Source: Dyella flava (GTDB lineage Bacteria; Pseudomonadota; Gammaproteobacteria; Xanthomonadales; Rhodanobacteraceae). From it: a DNA stretch of 64,000 bases. Made by a program: the position numbers and the translations under genes. This document shows, piece by piece, positions 25,193 through 33,069 of this stretch. The notes under the pieces were generated by a model. That model was given only the letters and a program-made list of their open reading frames with translations. It was not told the origin of the DNA and did no database searches. Within the stretch, counting starts at the first letter, position 1. Every line of letters begins with the position of its first letter. The DNA lies in the NCBI RefSeq assembly GCF_016904955.1, contig NZ_JADIKE010000024.1, positions 1-64,000 on the forward strand, given 5' to 3'.

Positions 25193-25904
25193 CATTCTTG
25201 CATCCCTGTTTCCCCATGGCCATGACGTAGTACTTGAGCGTGGCTTGATCTCCGGACGCGGCCCGCTTCCGGATGGCGGGTCCGTGGCGGTGATCGGCGT
25301 GGATGGTCGAACCCCGGTTGGCGTCGAAGAAGCGGCGCTCCTTGCCGGCCACGTGCTGGACGTCATCAAGCCGGGCGGCAACGAACCGATCCTGGTCTTG
25401 ATCGACAGCGACAGTCAGCGCATGAGCAAGCGCGACGAGTTGCTTGGTCTCAACGAGTTCCTGGCGCATCTGGCGAAGTGCCTGATCCTGGCGGACAAGC
25501 TTGGTCACCGCACGATCGGATTACTTTACGGTCACACCGCCGCGGGCGCATTCATCGCAACAGCACTGGCAACACAAATCCTGGTCGCGCTCCCTGGTGC
25601 TGAGCCAGCGGTGATGGATCTGCCATCCATGTCACGCGTGACCAAGCTATCCATCGACGTGTTGCAGGAAAAGGCCAAGTCCACGCCGGTCTTTGCGCCG
25701 GGTCTGGATAACCTGGCGCAGACCGGTGCGGTAGCGATCACGCTGGACACCGCTGGTTCGCTCGCCGATCAATTGCAGAGCGTGCTGTCCGCGCCGGCCG
25801 AGCGCGAAGACTCGCGTGACAAACTTGGCAAGGAACGCAACGGTCGTCCGAAAGCTGCCGACATCGCCGAGCGTGTCTATGAACTTGCCCGCGCCTCGGT
25901 CTGA
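25179..25904 (+). CDS. mdcE: Malonate decarboxylase gamma subunit
   Basis: This 241-residue subunit is the partner of MdcD. It has LISGRGPLPDGG near the N-terminus and, further on, DSDSQRMSKRDELLGLNEF and GHTAAGAFIATALA, all typical of MdcE; the C-terminal tail (DKLGKERNGRPKAADIAERV) is also family-like. The start at 25179 lies inside mdcD, overlapping by 14 bp. Cytoplasmic decarboxylase component. Confidence 0.93.
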   Translation: MTLDNILASLFPHGHDVVLERGLISGRGPLPDGGSVAVIGVDGRTPVGVEEAALLAGHVLDVIKPGGNEPILVLIDSDSQRMSKRDELLGLNEFLAHLAKCLILADKLGHRTIGLLYGHTAAGAFIATALATQILVALPGAEPAVMDLPSMSRVTKLSIDVLQEKAKSTPVFAPGLDNLAQTGAVAITLDTAGSLADQLQSVLSAPAEREDSRDKLGKERNGRPKAADIAERVYELARASV

Positions 25905-26553
25905 CCAGCCGCTGCAACGGCATCAGCTGGTCCGCGTTCTTCCCGCGGCGTGGGATGCCTTGCTCGCGTCGCGGGATGATTTGGCCAATGAGCCTTTGCT
26001 GCATGACTGGGCGCGTCGCGGTTGGCCGCTCATTGTGCGACGCCCCTCACCGGGCGACGGTGAGGGCTTGCCGCTGGGCCTGCCGCTGCCGCCCTCGGCC
26101 GGCAAGCGGCGCATTTCGATACAGATGCGCGCCGAAGACATCATTGCATCGGAACGCTTGCCCACCTTGGCCGATTGTTTCCATACAGCGCCACCCGCGT
26201 GGCACCCCAGCCTGCGGCAATTGATGGCGCTTGCAAAGAAAGACGGCGTGCAGGCTCGTGTGTTCGGCAGTCTTGCATGGCAGCGATTGACCGGCCTGGT
26301 GTACCTGAGCCCGCGCTCTGACCTCGACATCATTTGGACCCTTCCAGGTCTCGATGTGATCCACATGTTTCTCGCGGATCTCGCTGAGATTGAATCGCAC
26401 GCTCCAATGCGGCTCGACGGCGAATTGGTACGTGCGGACGGCGCGGGCGTGAACTGGCGTGAATTGCATGCCGCGGCCGCGGAGTTGGTACTCAAGACGG
26501 CCAATGACGTGATTCTTTGTACGCGTGAGTCTTTCATCGGAACTTCGTCATGA
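25879..26553 (+). CDS. mdcG: Phosphoribosyl-dephospho-CoA transferase
   Basis: This 224-residue nucleotidyltransferase-like enzyme attaches the phosphoribosyl-dephospho-CoA group to MdcC, creating holo-carrier. The nucleotidyltransferase motif is GSLAWQRLTG followed by SPRSDLDIIW (Asp-x-Asp metal site, near residue 135). The start at 25879 overlaps mdcE by 26 bp and gives the family's N-terminal RHQLVRVLPAAW; the longer frame starts deep inside mdcE. It overlaps mdcB by 4 bp. Confidence 0.91.
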   Translation: MNLPAPRSDQPLQRHQLVRVLPAAWDALLASRDDLANEPLLHDWARRGWPLIVRRPSPGDGEGLPLGLPLPPSAGKRRISIQMRAEDIIASERLPTLADCFHTAPPAWHPSLRQLMALAKKDGVQARVFGSLAWQRLTGLVYLSPRSDLDIIWTLPGLDVIHMFLADLAEIESHAPMRLDGELVRADGAGVNWRELHAAAAELVLKTANDVILCTRESFIGTSS

Positions 26554-27434
26554 ATACGCAAGCCTTCGCAGTGCCGAATGTTTCGATCGACAACAATCCA
26601 CGTGTTCGTTCGTTTCAGGAGCGCATTGCGGCATTGGCCGAACGCTGCCTGCGATTGGAAATCGAAACGTGGCCCAAGCCTGGTCTGGTGAGTCATGTCG
26701 ATACAGGAAGCCACACCGACATGGATGCCGATATGTTCCGGCGAAGCGCATCCGTCCTTCGACCCTATTTTGCAGAAATGGTCGATGCGGGCATGCATGA
26801 CGAGTCCATGTCGGTATTGCGCAAGATCGGTTTGCGTGCCGAACGCGCCATGCTCCATGCAACTGGCGGCGTGAATACGCATCGCGGCGCGATTTTCGGG
26901 ATCGGATTGCTTTGCGCTGCTGCCGGGTTTCGCGAAGCCGGTCATGCCGATTCGCAAACACCGTTAGGCGTCCACGTCAGCCGTCGATGGGGCAGGGAGA
27001 TCGTTGCCGGGCCACGACTTCCCGATAGCCACGGCGAAATGGCTGGATCACGCTATGGTGCAGGTGGCGCCCGACAGGAAGCTGCTCAAGGATTTCACTG
27101 TGTCTATCAGATCGGTCTTCCGGCGCTGCGCGCTGTGGCGCGCCTGGCACCGGGCAATGCGGAAGCCGCGCGTGTTCAAGCGTGTTTTGCACTGATCGCC
27201 GTCCTCGAAGACACCAACCTTTTGCATCGCGGCGGTCTGGACGGTCTGCGCTTTGCGCAGCAAGCCGCGCGGGAGTTTCTCAATCATGGCGGTGTCGGAC
27301 ACGAAGAATGGCTTTGTCGCGCCGAAGCCATCCATAACGCGTTTGTCGAACGTCGACTCAGTCCAGGTGGTGCTGCAGATCTACTTGCCATGAGCCTCTT
27401 TGTGAACGAGCTGGACGTAGGAGTACTGCCGTGA
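26550..27434 (+). CDS. mdcB: Triphosphoribosyl-dephospho-CoA synthase
   Basis: This 294-residue enzyme makes the precursor of the MdcC prosthetic group from ATP and dephospho-CoA. Family motifs are LEIETWPKPGLVSHVDTGSH, GVNTHRGAIFGIGLLC, and SRYGAGGARQEAAQGF with EDTNLLHRGG near the C-terminus, all shared with CitG/MdcB. It starts in a 4 bp ATGA overlap with mdcG. A 53-codon frame begins in the GTGA that overlaps its stop. Confidence 0.93.
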   Translation: MNTQAFAVPNVSIDNNPRVRSFQERIAALAERCLRLEIETWPKPGLVSHVDTGSHTDMDADMFRRSASVLRPYFAEMVDAGMHDESMSVLRKIGLRAERAMLHATGGVNTHRGAIFGIGLLCAAAGFREAGHADSQTPLGVHVSRRWGREIVAGPRLPDSHGEMAGSRYGAGGARQEAAQGFHCVYQIGLPALRAVARLAPGNAEAARVQACFALIAVLEDTNLLHRGGLDGLRFAQQAAREFLNHGGVGHEEWLCRAEAIHNAFVERRLSPGGAADLLAMSLFVNELDVGVLP

Positions 27435-27592
27435 TCAACATCGCCCTGATGGCACGCGTGTCTCATCGCCAACCTGGTTCGGACGTTGCTGGCTTTCGCG
27501 ATGGCCTTGTGTTGGGTGTACCTGCCGCCATCACGGGAATGATTGTTCTAATGACCGTGTCCATGTTGACGCTCGCAACGGCTGGTGCGTAG
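27431..27592 (+). CDS. Putative 53-residue one-helix membrane protein in the malonate operon
   Basis: An open frame starts with GTG at 27431, overlapping the mdcB stop in the sequence GTGA, and ends with TAG at 27592, 23 bp before mdcH. It encodes a polar N-terminus (about 20 residues) and one hydrophobic segment (VLGVPAAITGMIVLMTVSML) near the C-terminus. It matches none of the Mdc/Mad subunits I know; it is too short for MadL, MadM or MdcF, although those transport malonate. The start overlap, the lack of a gap on either side, and the membrane segment favour a real small protein, but a decayed transporter fragment cannot be excluded. Confidence 0.5.
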   Translation: MINIALMARVSHRQPGSDVAGFRDGLVLGVPAAITGMIVLMTVSMLTLATAGA

Positions 27593-27615
27593 CCCTGGGG
27601 TGAGGAGAGCACGTT

Positions 27616-28545
27616 ATGGCACTCGCTATTCTTTGCTCAGGACAAGGCGGCCAGCACGCTGGCATGTTCGATCTGACGGGCAACGCCCCTCAGGTTGCCG
27701 CGCTCTTTGCGCATGCTGCAACGCTGCTCGGTGAGGATCCACGTATTCTGGTAAAGCGTGCGGAGCGTGACGTCCTTCATGCTAATCGGACGGCGCAGTT
27801 GCTCTGCACGCTACAGGCACTGTCCGCCATCGCAGTACTCAACGATGTTTTTCCAAGGCCACGTTGCGTAGCTGGTTATAGCGTGGGCGAAGTGGCGGCA
27901 TGGGGCGTGGCCGGTTTGATCGGCACCACCGAAACACTCGATCTTGTCGCCGCGCGTGCCGGCGTGATGGATGCGGCGAGTCACGGCGACGAAGGCATGC
28001 TCTTCATTCGAGGATTGGGTGAGGCAGGCATCGAACAATTGTGCGTAGGCCGAGAAGCAGCCATCGCCATCTGCAATCCGGCCGATGCCTGGGTATTGGG
28101 TGGCCGACGCACAGCGCTGGAAGCTATGGCCGAAGAGGCACGTCGCCTCGGTGCCGCGCGGGTCGTATCCATTCCCGTAAACGTGCCTTCGCATACCTAC
28201 TTGCTTGCAGACGCATCTGTCGCCTTTAGTCATATTTTGGCCGGCATCCACCTTCAACCTTCGCCAACGACGGGTACTCGACTATTCAGCGGGATCGATG
28301 GCGATTCCGTATTGGATGCCAAGAACGATGTGAACAAGCTGGCCTTGCAGATATCCCAACCCATCCAATGGGCAAGGTGCCTGGACGGCTGCGTCGAGGC
28401 CGGTGCCGTCGCCTTTCTGGAACTCGGTCCTGGTCGCGCACTCGCCGACATGGCTGCCGGTGCGTATCCCCATATCCCTACACGTAGCGTCGACGACTTT
28501 CGTTCCGTGCAGGGGATAGTGGATTGGCTCTCGCGAGTGACATGA
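27616..28545 (+). CDS. mdcH: Malonyl-CoA:MdcC malonyltransferase (epsilon subunit)
   Basis: This 309-residue FabD-type acyltransferase loads malonyl onto the freshly assembled carrier MdcC from malonyl-CoA, starting the cycle. Motifs are CSGQGGQHAGMF, the nucleophile Ser89 in AGYSVGEVAAWG, and the active-site His in VNVPSHTYLL near residue 196. It closes the operon. No gene for a malonate permease (MdcF, MadL/M) follows; the next gene is on the other strand. Confidence 0.93.
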   Translation: MALAILCSGQGGQHAGMFDLTGNAPQVAALFAHAATLLGEDPRILVKRAERDVLHANRTAQLLCTLQALSAIAVLNDVFPRPRCVAGYSVGEVAAWGVAGLIGTTETLDLVAARAGVMDAASHGDEGMLFIRGLGEAGIEQLCVGREAAIAICNPADAWVLGGRRTALEAMAEEARRLGAARVVSIPVNVPSHTYLLADASVAFSHILAGIHLQPSPTTGTRLFSGIDGDSVLDAKNDVNKLALQISQPIQWARCLDGCVEAGAVAFLELGPGRALADMAAGAYPHIPTRSVDDFRSVQGIVDWLSRVT

Positions 28546-28666
28546 GTGCGGGTGCAAGCATCGGGCGCTTTGACGTCGATGTCGCCTGCTCACGTATATC
28601 CGGCCTCCGGTTATCCCGGGCCTCGGGTGCTTGGGCCTTGATGAGCTGGTCGCGTGCGTCGCGCCG

Positions 28667-29200
28667 CTAAGCGGGAGCGTACGTCAACCTGATCACGTCC
28701 TCGACGATTAAATCACTAGCCACAAGGCGCAGCCGCGGCCGAGGCCCCGCGAAGAATGGCTTGCCGTGACCCACCACGACCGGGTGGACGTAGAGTCGAT
28801 ATTCATCGATCAGGCCAGGCTCGCCCAGGCTTCGCGCCAGATCTGTTCCGGCGACTTCGATCTCCCCGGCGAGCTCGGCCTTCAGCCCCCGTATCACCGC
28901 CTCGGCGTCATCGGCGACAAGGGTGGCGTTGGGGCCGACCGACTTCAGCGAGCGCGATACGACCCACTTCCGTTGGCTCCGCCACACCGCCGCGTACTCG
29001 CGTCGATCCGCATCCCAGTCGGCATGCTCTTCGTCCCAATAACGCATGACCTCATACATGCCGCGCCCGTACACCATGCCGGTCAGGCCGCGCACTCGCT
29101 CGATGAAGTGACGAAAGAGCACGGGGTTAACCGGCCCGAATGCCTGGTGGTCGATGTAGCCATCCAGGGAGACGTTCAATTCGTAGACGAGCTTGGCCAT
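28667..29200 (-). CDS. DHFR-like (RibD C-terminal fold) reductase, copy 1
   Basis: This 177-residue protein of the dihydrofolate-reductase-like family has MAKLVYELNVSLDGYID at the N-terminus, MVYGRGMYEVMRYW and IEVAGTDLARSL in the middle and VHPVVVGHGKPFF near the C-terminus. Such proteins bind NAD(P)H but their substrate is usually unknown. The start at 29200 is the family methionine and follows a GGAGAT sequence. A close paralogue of identical length lies at 47908-48441. It is alone on its strand and convergent with mdcH. Confidence 0.83.
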   Translation of the reverse strand: MAKLVYELNVSLDGYIDHQAFGPVNPVLFRHFIERVRGLTGMVYGRGMYEVMRYWDEEHADWDADRREYAAVWRSQRKWVVSRSLKSVGPNATLVADDAEAVIRGLKAELAGEIEVAGTDLARSLGEPGLIDEYRLYVHPVVVGHGKPFFAGPRPRLRLVASDLIVEDVIRLTYAPA

Positions 29201-29618
29201 GGAAGATCTCCAGTCCAAAGCCTTGAGGGTAGCTTGGAGCGCCGATGCGTAGAAGTGAGGTTGGCGTCATGGTTTGCTTAAGGCATGCAGGGCATGGCGT
29301 TCTGGATGTCGTGTGCGGGTTACACCGTCCTTGTGCCCGGTCGATGCTGAGTTGCTGAAGTCGACGAGGGGAGACGTACCAGGGGTTTAGTTGTAAGTGG
29401 GGGCGAGCCTGGATGCAGGCTTGCTCCTGTATTGCGCTTGGCGTTCAATCAGTGGATGTCCCGGTCACACCGTAACAGTTTTTCGTGTGACTGCCGCCGC
29501 AACTTGGGCTGCGGCGGGCAAGTCCGCTGCTACGGGCAGATTGGCGGGACTGCTGGACGGCACAACCCACAACCGGCGGTATCACGCCGAAAGTGCTGGA
29601 AAAGGGGCAGGATTGTAG
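29201..29618. other. Gap with a possible 3' gene remnant before a small membrane gene
   Basis: No complete gene is visible. On the plus strand, 29397-29618 stays open and reads as a 73-residue Ala/Gly-rich frame (KSAATGRLAGLLDGT, then an Arg/His-rich tail) whose TAG is directly followed by the ATG of the next gene. It could be the last part of a lost larger gene. A segment at 29433-29468 is repeated, with several differences, at 29895-29930 on the far side of the small membrane gene. Confidence 0.3.
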
Positions 29619-29873
29619 ATGCAAAAAAACTGGCCGAAATATGACTGGGGAAGGCTGTGGCATTCCTACTTCAAAGTAATTCCAGCGATTTTACTCGCGG
29701 GCGCAATTATTCAGGGAGTTGCATATGTGATTAAAACGTACTTGGGCTGGCGTGTCCCTTCTTTTGTATATCTCGTATTGACGGTGATTGCTTTACTAAT
29801 CGTAAGAAGCAAGTTGAGATATATGCCTTCGGCGAAGACGAGCGAGGGCGTCGCAAAAGAAGGCGATGACTAA
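29619..29873 (+). CDS. Small two-helix membrane protein
   Basis: This 84-residue protein is not recognised. It has two hydrophobic segments (VIPAILLAGAIIQGVAYVI and FVYLVLTVIALLIVRS) joined by a short loop and ends in a charged tail. Its G+C content is clearly lower than that of neighbouring genes, a sign of recent acquisition. It starts right after the TAG of a possible gene remnant, and a duplicated segment flanks it on both sides. An immunity-type or accessory membrane role would fit this kind of setting, but nothing in the sequence proves it. Confidence 0.5.
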   Translation: MQKNWPKYDWGRLWHSYFKVIPAILLAGAIIQGVAYVIKTYLGWRVPSFVYLVLTVIALLIVRSKLRYMPSAKTSEGVAKEGDD

Positions 29874-30145
29874 TTACGCAGGCGGTCACGTTGATGTGCT
29901 TGGCGTCAAAATAGTGGATGTCTCGGTTACGTGTGGTGGCAAGATAATAGTTCCAGGTTTATAAGGCTTCCAAGTGCCGTCCTGTGTTTGGCCGGTCACT
30001 GCCCGCCTGGGCTGGAAATTCAGCCTGGCTTTTTTGATAATTGCTGATCGGATCGAATGCTATTTCGGTAAATAGGGGAAACGAGCCGCGATTTAAGATG
30101 GCGTTGCTGGTCCGGTAAATATTCTGGGACGAAGACAGGGGATTT

Positions 30146-31741
30146 ATGGATTATTCGAATCGCGAGAGAGCAGCTCAGTCGGGTCGCATTAGCCGGTCTA
30201 ACGATTGGAAGTTACTGCTGTGCCTGGTACTGATCGCGGTGGCGACGGTCTTGCTGATCCCCATCTGGTCCGGTCGGCAAAACGCCAACCAGGCCAGGCG
30301 GTCAACTGCGGACTACGATGTTTTTATGGCCGCAGTCCATAAGGCGGATGGCATCGCCGATCCGCTCCAGCGCTGCCTGAGCTACCCGAATCCCCCGGGT
30401 AGCGATTGGAGCGAAGAAACCACCGCAGCCTATTGCCAGCTCCTCAATCGTAGAAGTTTGCAGCTATCCGATATCGACGCGATGTTGCAACAGGGTAAAG
30501 CAGACGAAGTGGAGCACTTTTTTCAGGGCTATCTGGATACGCAACTGCATGACCCCAAACAGCCTGGGGTGTTCGACGAGGCGCTGATTAGCGCCGGTTT
30601 TGATCATGCCAGCCCGGACACGCGAAAGATCATCGACAGATGGAAACAGCTGGTACCCAGCAGTCCTTTTGCGCTGGCGGCTAGCGGTATGCAATATCTC
30701 GATGCAGCTTCTGAGGCACGGGGCACCGGCTGGGACAGCGATCTCAATGACACCCAGGTTACGGACATGCGCCAGCTATTGGCGTTGGCACGCCAGGATC
30801 TGGATCGCGCCGCAGCACTGCAACCTGCGATGACCGTGGTTTATAGCGACATGATCTGGGCCGGAGCTCTGGACGGGGATGATGGTTATATGATCCAGGC
30901 TGCCGAACGCGGTCTGATGGTCGATCCCGCAAATTTCCGGATCCGCACGCAGATGATGAACCAGGCACAGCCCAAATGGGGCAATGCTTTCGGTGGCGAA
31001 GATGAGCAGGTTAGAGAAATTGAACCTCTGATCCCGCGCAACCCACTGCTGCGGATGATCGTTAACGCGCCGCCGGTCTATCGATTGACCTCGGCCGACA
31101 TGGTTCGTCCGTTCGATGTTGTCCGGCAACTGAAACTTGCCGCTGCCAAGAACGTGACTCATTTTAGGCTTACCGATCTCGCCGACGAGGCTTACAACCA
31201 GGGCGAATTCCGCTTGGCGACCGAGCTTTATTCCGAAGTGCTGCGCTTCGACGCAACCAATATGGACGCACTGGTTTGGCGCGACTACACCATGCGTAAA
31301 GTCGGTGACATTGATGGCTCTATCCAGAGCATTGTCCAGGCATCGCAACGTTTTCCCGGCAACAATGCGATCGGTGCACAGCTGGGCAAGGTCTATATGT
31401 ATACCGGCCACGTTAAAGAGGCTGAAAGTGCATTTCTGACAGTGCTCAAACGCGATCCGTACGACTTGGATGCCCTGGGTGGCCTTGGCGACCTGTACAA
31501 CCACGCGGGACATCAGCCCAATAAGGCTGAAGCGATAGCCGATATCCTAATAAGCCGCTATCCGGAAAGGCCGGCTGGTTACATCATTCGTTCCTGCAAT
31601 CAAATGGACCACAACCTCCCGGGTGTCTACGACACCATTCACTACTTCATTGACCATTTCGGCGACGATCCACAGTGGAAGACGCAAACGGATGAAATGC
31701 GCGCGTATCTGCTGAAGCACCCGGAAAAGATCGGCGTGTGA
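30146..31741 (+). CDS. Membrane-anchored TPR / DUF4034-like protein
   Basis: This 531-residue protein has a cytoplasmic N-terminus, one transmembrane helix (LLLCLVLIAVATVLLIPIW, residues 29-47) and a large periplasmic part. Residues 110-250 resemble the DUF4034 type (SLQLSDIDAMLQQGKADEV), and residues 340-500 form TPR-like helical repeats: YNQGEFRLATELYSEVLRFD, then KVYMYTGHVKEAESAFLTVL and GLGDLYNHAG. TPRs bind partner proteins. The lower-GC surroundings and lack of a linked operon suggest an accessory gene. Function is unknown. Confidence 0.65.
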   Translation: MDYSNRERAAQSGRISRSNDWKLLLCLVLIAVATVLLIPIWSGRQNANQARRSTADYDVFMAAVHKADGIADPLQRCLSYPNPPGSDWSEETTAAYCQLLNRRSLQLSDIDAMLQQGKADEVEHFFQGYLDTQLHDPKQPGVFDEALISAGFDHASPDTRKIIDRWKQLVPSSPFALAASGMQYLDAASEARGTGWDSDLNDTQVTDMRQLLALARQDLDRAAALQPAMTVVYSDMIWAGALDGDDGYMIQAAERGLMVDPANFRIRTQMMNQAQPKWGNAFGGEDEQVREIEPLIPRNPLLRMIVNAPPVYRLTSADMVRPFDVVRQLKLAAAKNVTHFRLTDLADEAYNQGEFRLATELYSEVLRFDATNMDALVWRDYTMRKVGDIDGSIQSIVQASQRFPGNNAIGAQLGKVYMYTGHVKEAESAFLTVLKRDPYDLDALGGLGDLYNHAGHQPNKAEAIADILISRYPERPAGYIIRSCNQMDHNLPGVYDTIHYFIDHFGDDPQWKTQTDEMRAYLLKHPEKIGV

Positions 31742-31986
31742 GTCAAAAAGGTAATCAAGGGTTTGCGGTGATTGGGCCCAGATGTGTTTTTCCTCTTGAT
31801 CGGCCGCTTTCGTGCAGGACAAGCTGTATCTTTTGATCCGAACGGGATCGCTGCATGTTTATCAGGTGCCCAGCCACTCGTGACCATGCATCAACTTCGA
31901 TGTCACGTCGTGGTGCGGTCGAGCGTCAAGCTCGGGGCACGCGTGGTGAGTGCGTTAACTTTGGATGCGCTTAGTGGGGCCTCGGC

Positions 31987-32895
31987 ATGACACAGACGTT
32001 CGAATCCTGGAGAGCGACTGGTCGGCAGTTTTCGCACCGCGGTCATCCTATCTTCTGGCAGTCTGATGGCGGCGGTGAGGGAGGCGTGCTGGTGTGCATC
32101 CACGGCTTCCCTACTGCCTCCTGGGACTGGCACGCGTTGTGGATGGAGCTGTGCCGGCATTTCTCGCGAGTGATCGCTCCAGACATGATCGGCTTCGGGT
32201 GGTCTGACAAGCCGCGTCACTACAACTATTCCATCTACGACCAGGCCGATTTGCACGAGAGCCTGCTTTACGCTGAGGGTGTCACGCACTATCACATTTT
32301 AGCCCACGACTATGGGGTCACCGTCGCCCAGGAATTATTGGCACGCTACGAGCAGCGTCGTGCCGCCGGTGACCGCTCGCTTGAGTTGCAGTCCGTCTGT
32401 TTGCTCAATGGCGGCCTATTTCCGGAAACCCATCGTGCGCGCCCGGTACAAAAGCTGCTGCTCACGCCGTTGGGGCCGCTGCTGGCGGCGATGATCAATG
32501 AGCGAAGCTTTGCCCGCAGCTTCGCGCCGTTGTTCGGCCGGGACAACCGCCTGGACGCAGCCGAGATGCACCAGTTCTGGCAACTGTGTTCGCACCAGCA
32601 CGGACAGCGCATCGCCCACAAGTTGATCGGGTACATCGCCGAACGCCACGCGAACCGCGAACGCTGGGTGGGCGCCCTGCAAGCCACCCAGGTACCACTG
32701 CGCCTGATTAACGGTCCCGCAGATCCTGTATCAGGTGAGCACATGGTGAAGCGTTACCGCGAACTGGTGCCGCATGCCGATACCGTGCTGTTGCCGGGCA
32801 TCGGCCATTACCCGCAGATTGAGGACCCCAACGGTACGCTCGATGGCTTGCTGGCGTTTCATCGTCGTATCGCGGCGGAACGACAGCCGGCGTGA
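31987..32895 (+). CDS. Alpha/beta hydrolase, haloalkane-dehalogenase/epoxide-hydrolase-like
   Basis: This 302-residue cytoplasmic hydrolase has CIHGFPTASWDWH (oxyanion His-Gly), APDMIGFGWSDKP, an Asp nucleophile in LAHDYGVTVAQE (near residue 110) and the catalytic His in GIGHYPQIEDP. The Asp rather than Ser nucleophile puts it with epoxide hydrolases and haloalkane dehalogenases. It stands alone, with a degenerate copy of the CATAGTTTGTG repeat just behind it. Substrate unknown. Confidence 0.83.
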   Translation: MTQTFESWRATGRQFSHRGHPIFWQSDGGGEGGVLVCIHGFPTASWDWHALWMELCRHFSRVIAPDMIGFGWSDKPRHYNYSIYDQADLHESLLYAEGVTHYHILAHDYGVTVAQELLARYEQRRAAGDRSLELQSVCLLNGGLFPETHRARPVQKLLLTPLGPLLAAMINERSFARSFAPLFGRDNRLDAAEMHQFWQLCSHQHGQRIAHKLIGYIAERHANRERWVGALQATQVPLRLINGPADPVSGEHMVKRYRELVPHADTVLLPGIGHYPQIEDPNGTLDGLLAFHRRIAAERQPA

Positions 32896-32920
32896 CATCC
32901 AGATGTGCATGCTTTAGTGG

Positions 32921-32980
32921 TCCGTGGTTTGTGTCCTTGATAAGCCACCGGCACAAATTATGCGTACGTATCCAGATCGA
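32921..32980. repeat. CATAGTTTGTG repeat family, degenerate copy
   Basis: The segment CCGTGGTTTGTGTCC, then CCGGCACAAATTATGCGTA, matches at most positions the dyad found intact at 50940-50990 (CATAGTTTGTGT ... ACACAAACTATGCGT), including the following AGATCG. It is the most decayed of four copies in the window. Confidence 0.55.
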
Positions 32981-33069
32981 TCCGTTTAGGCCTCGATGCC
33001 ACCAATGAGACGGGAAGTGCGTAGCATGTGCTGATCTGCCTTGCGTTGATGCTCGCGGAGACCAGAGCC

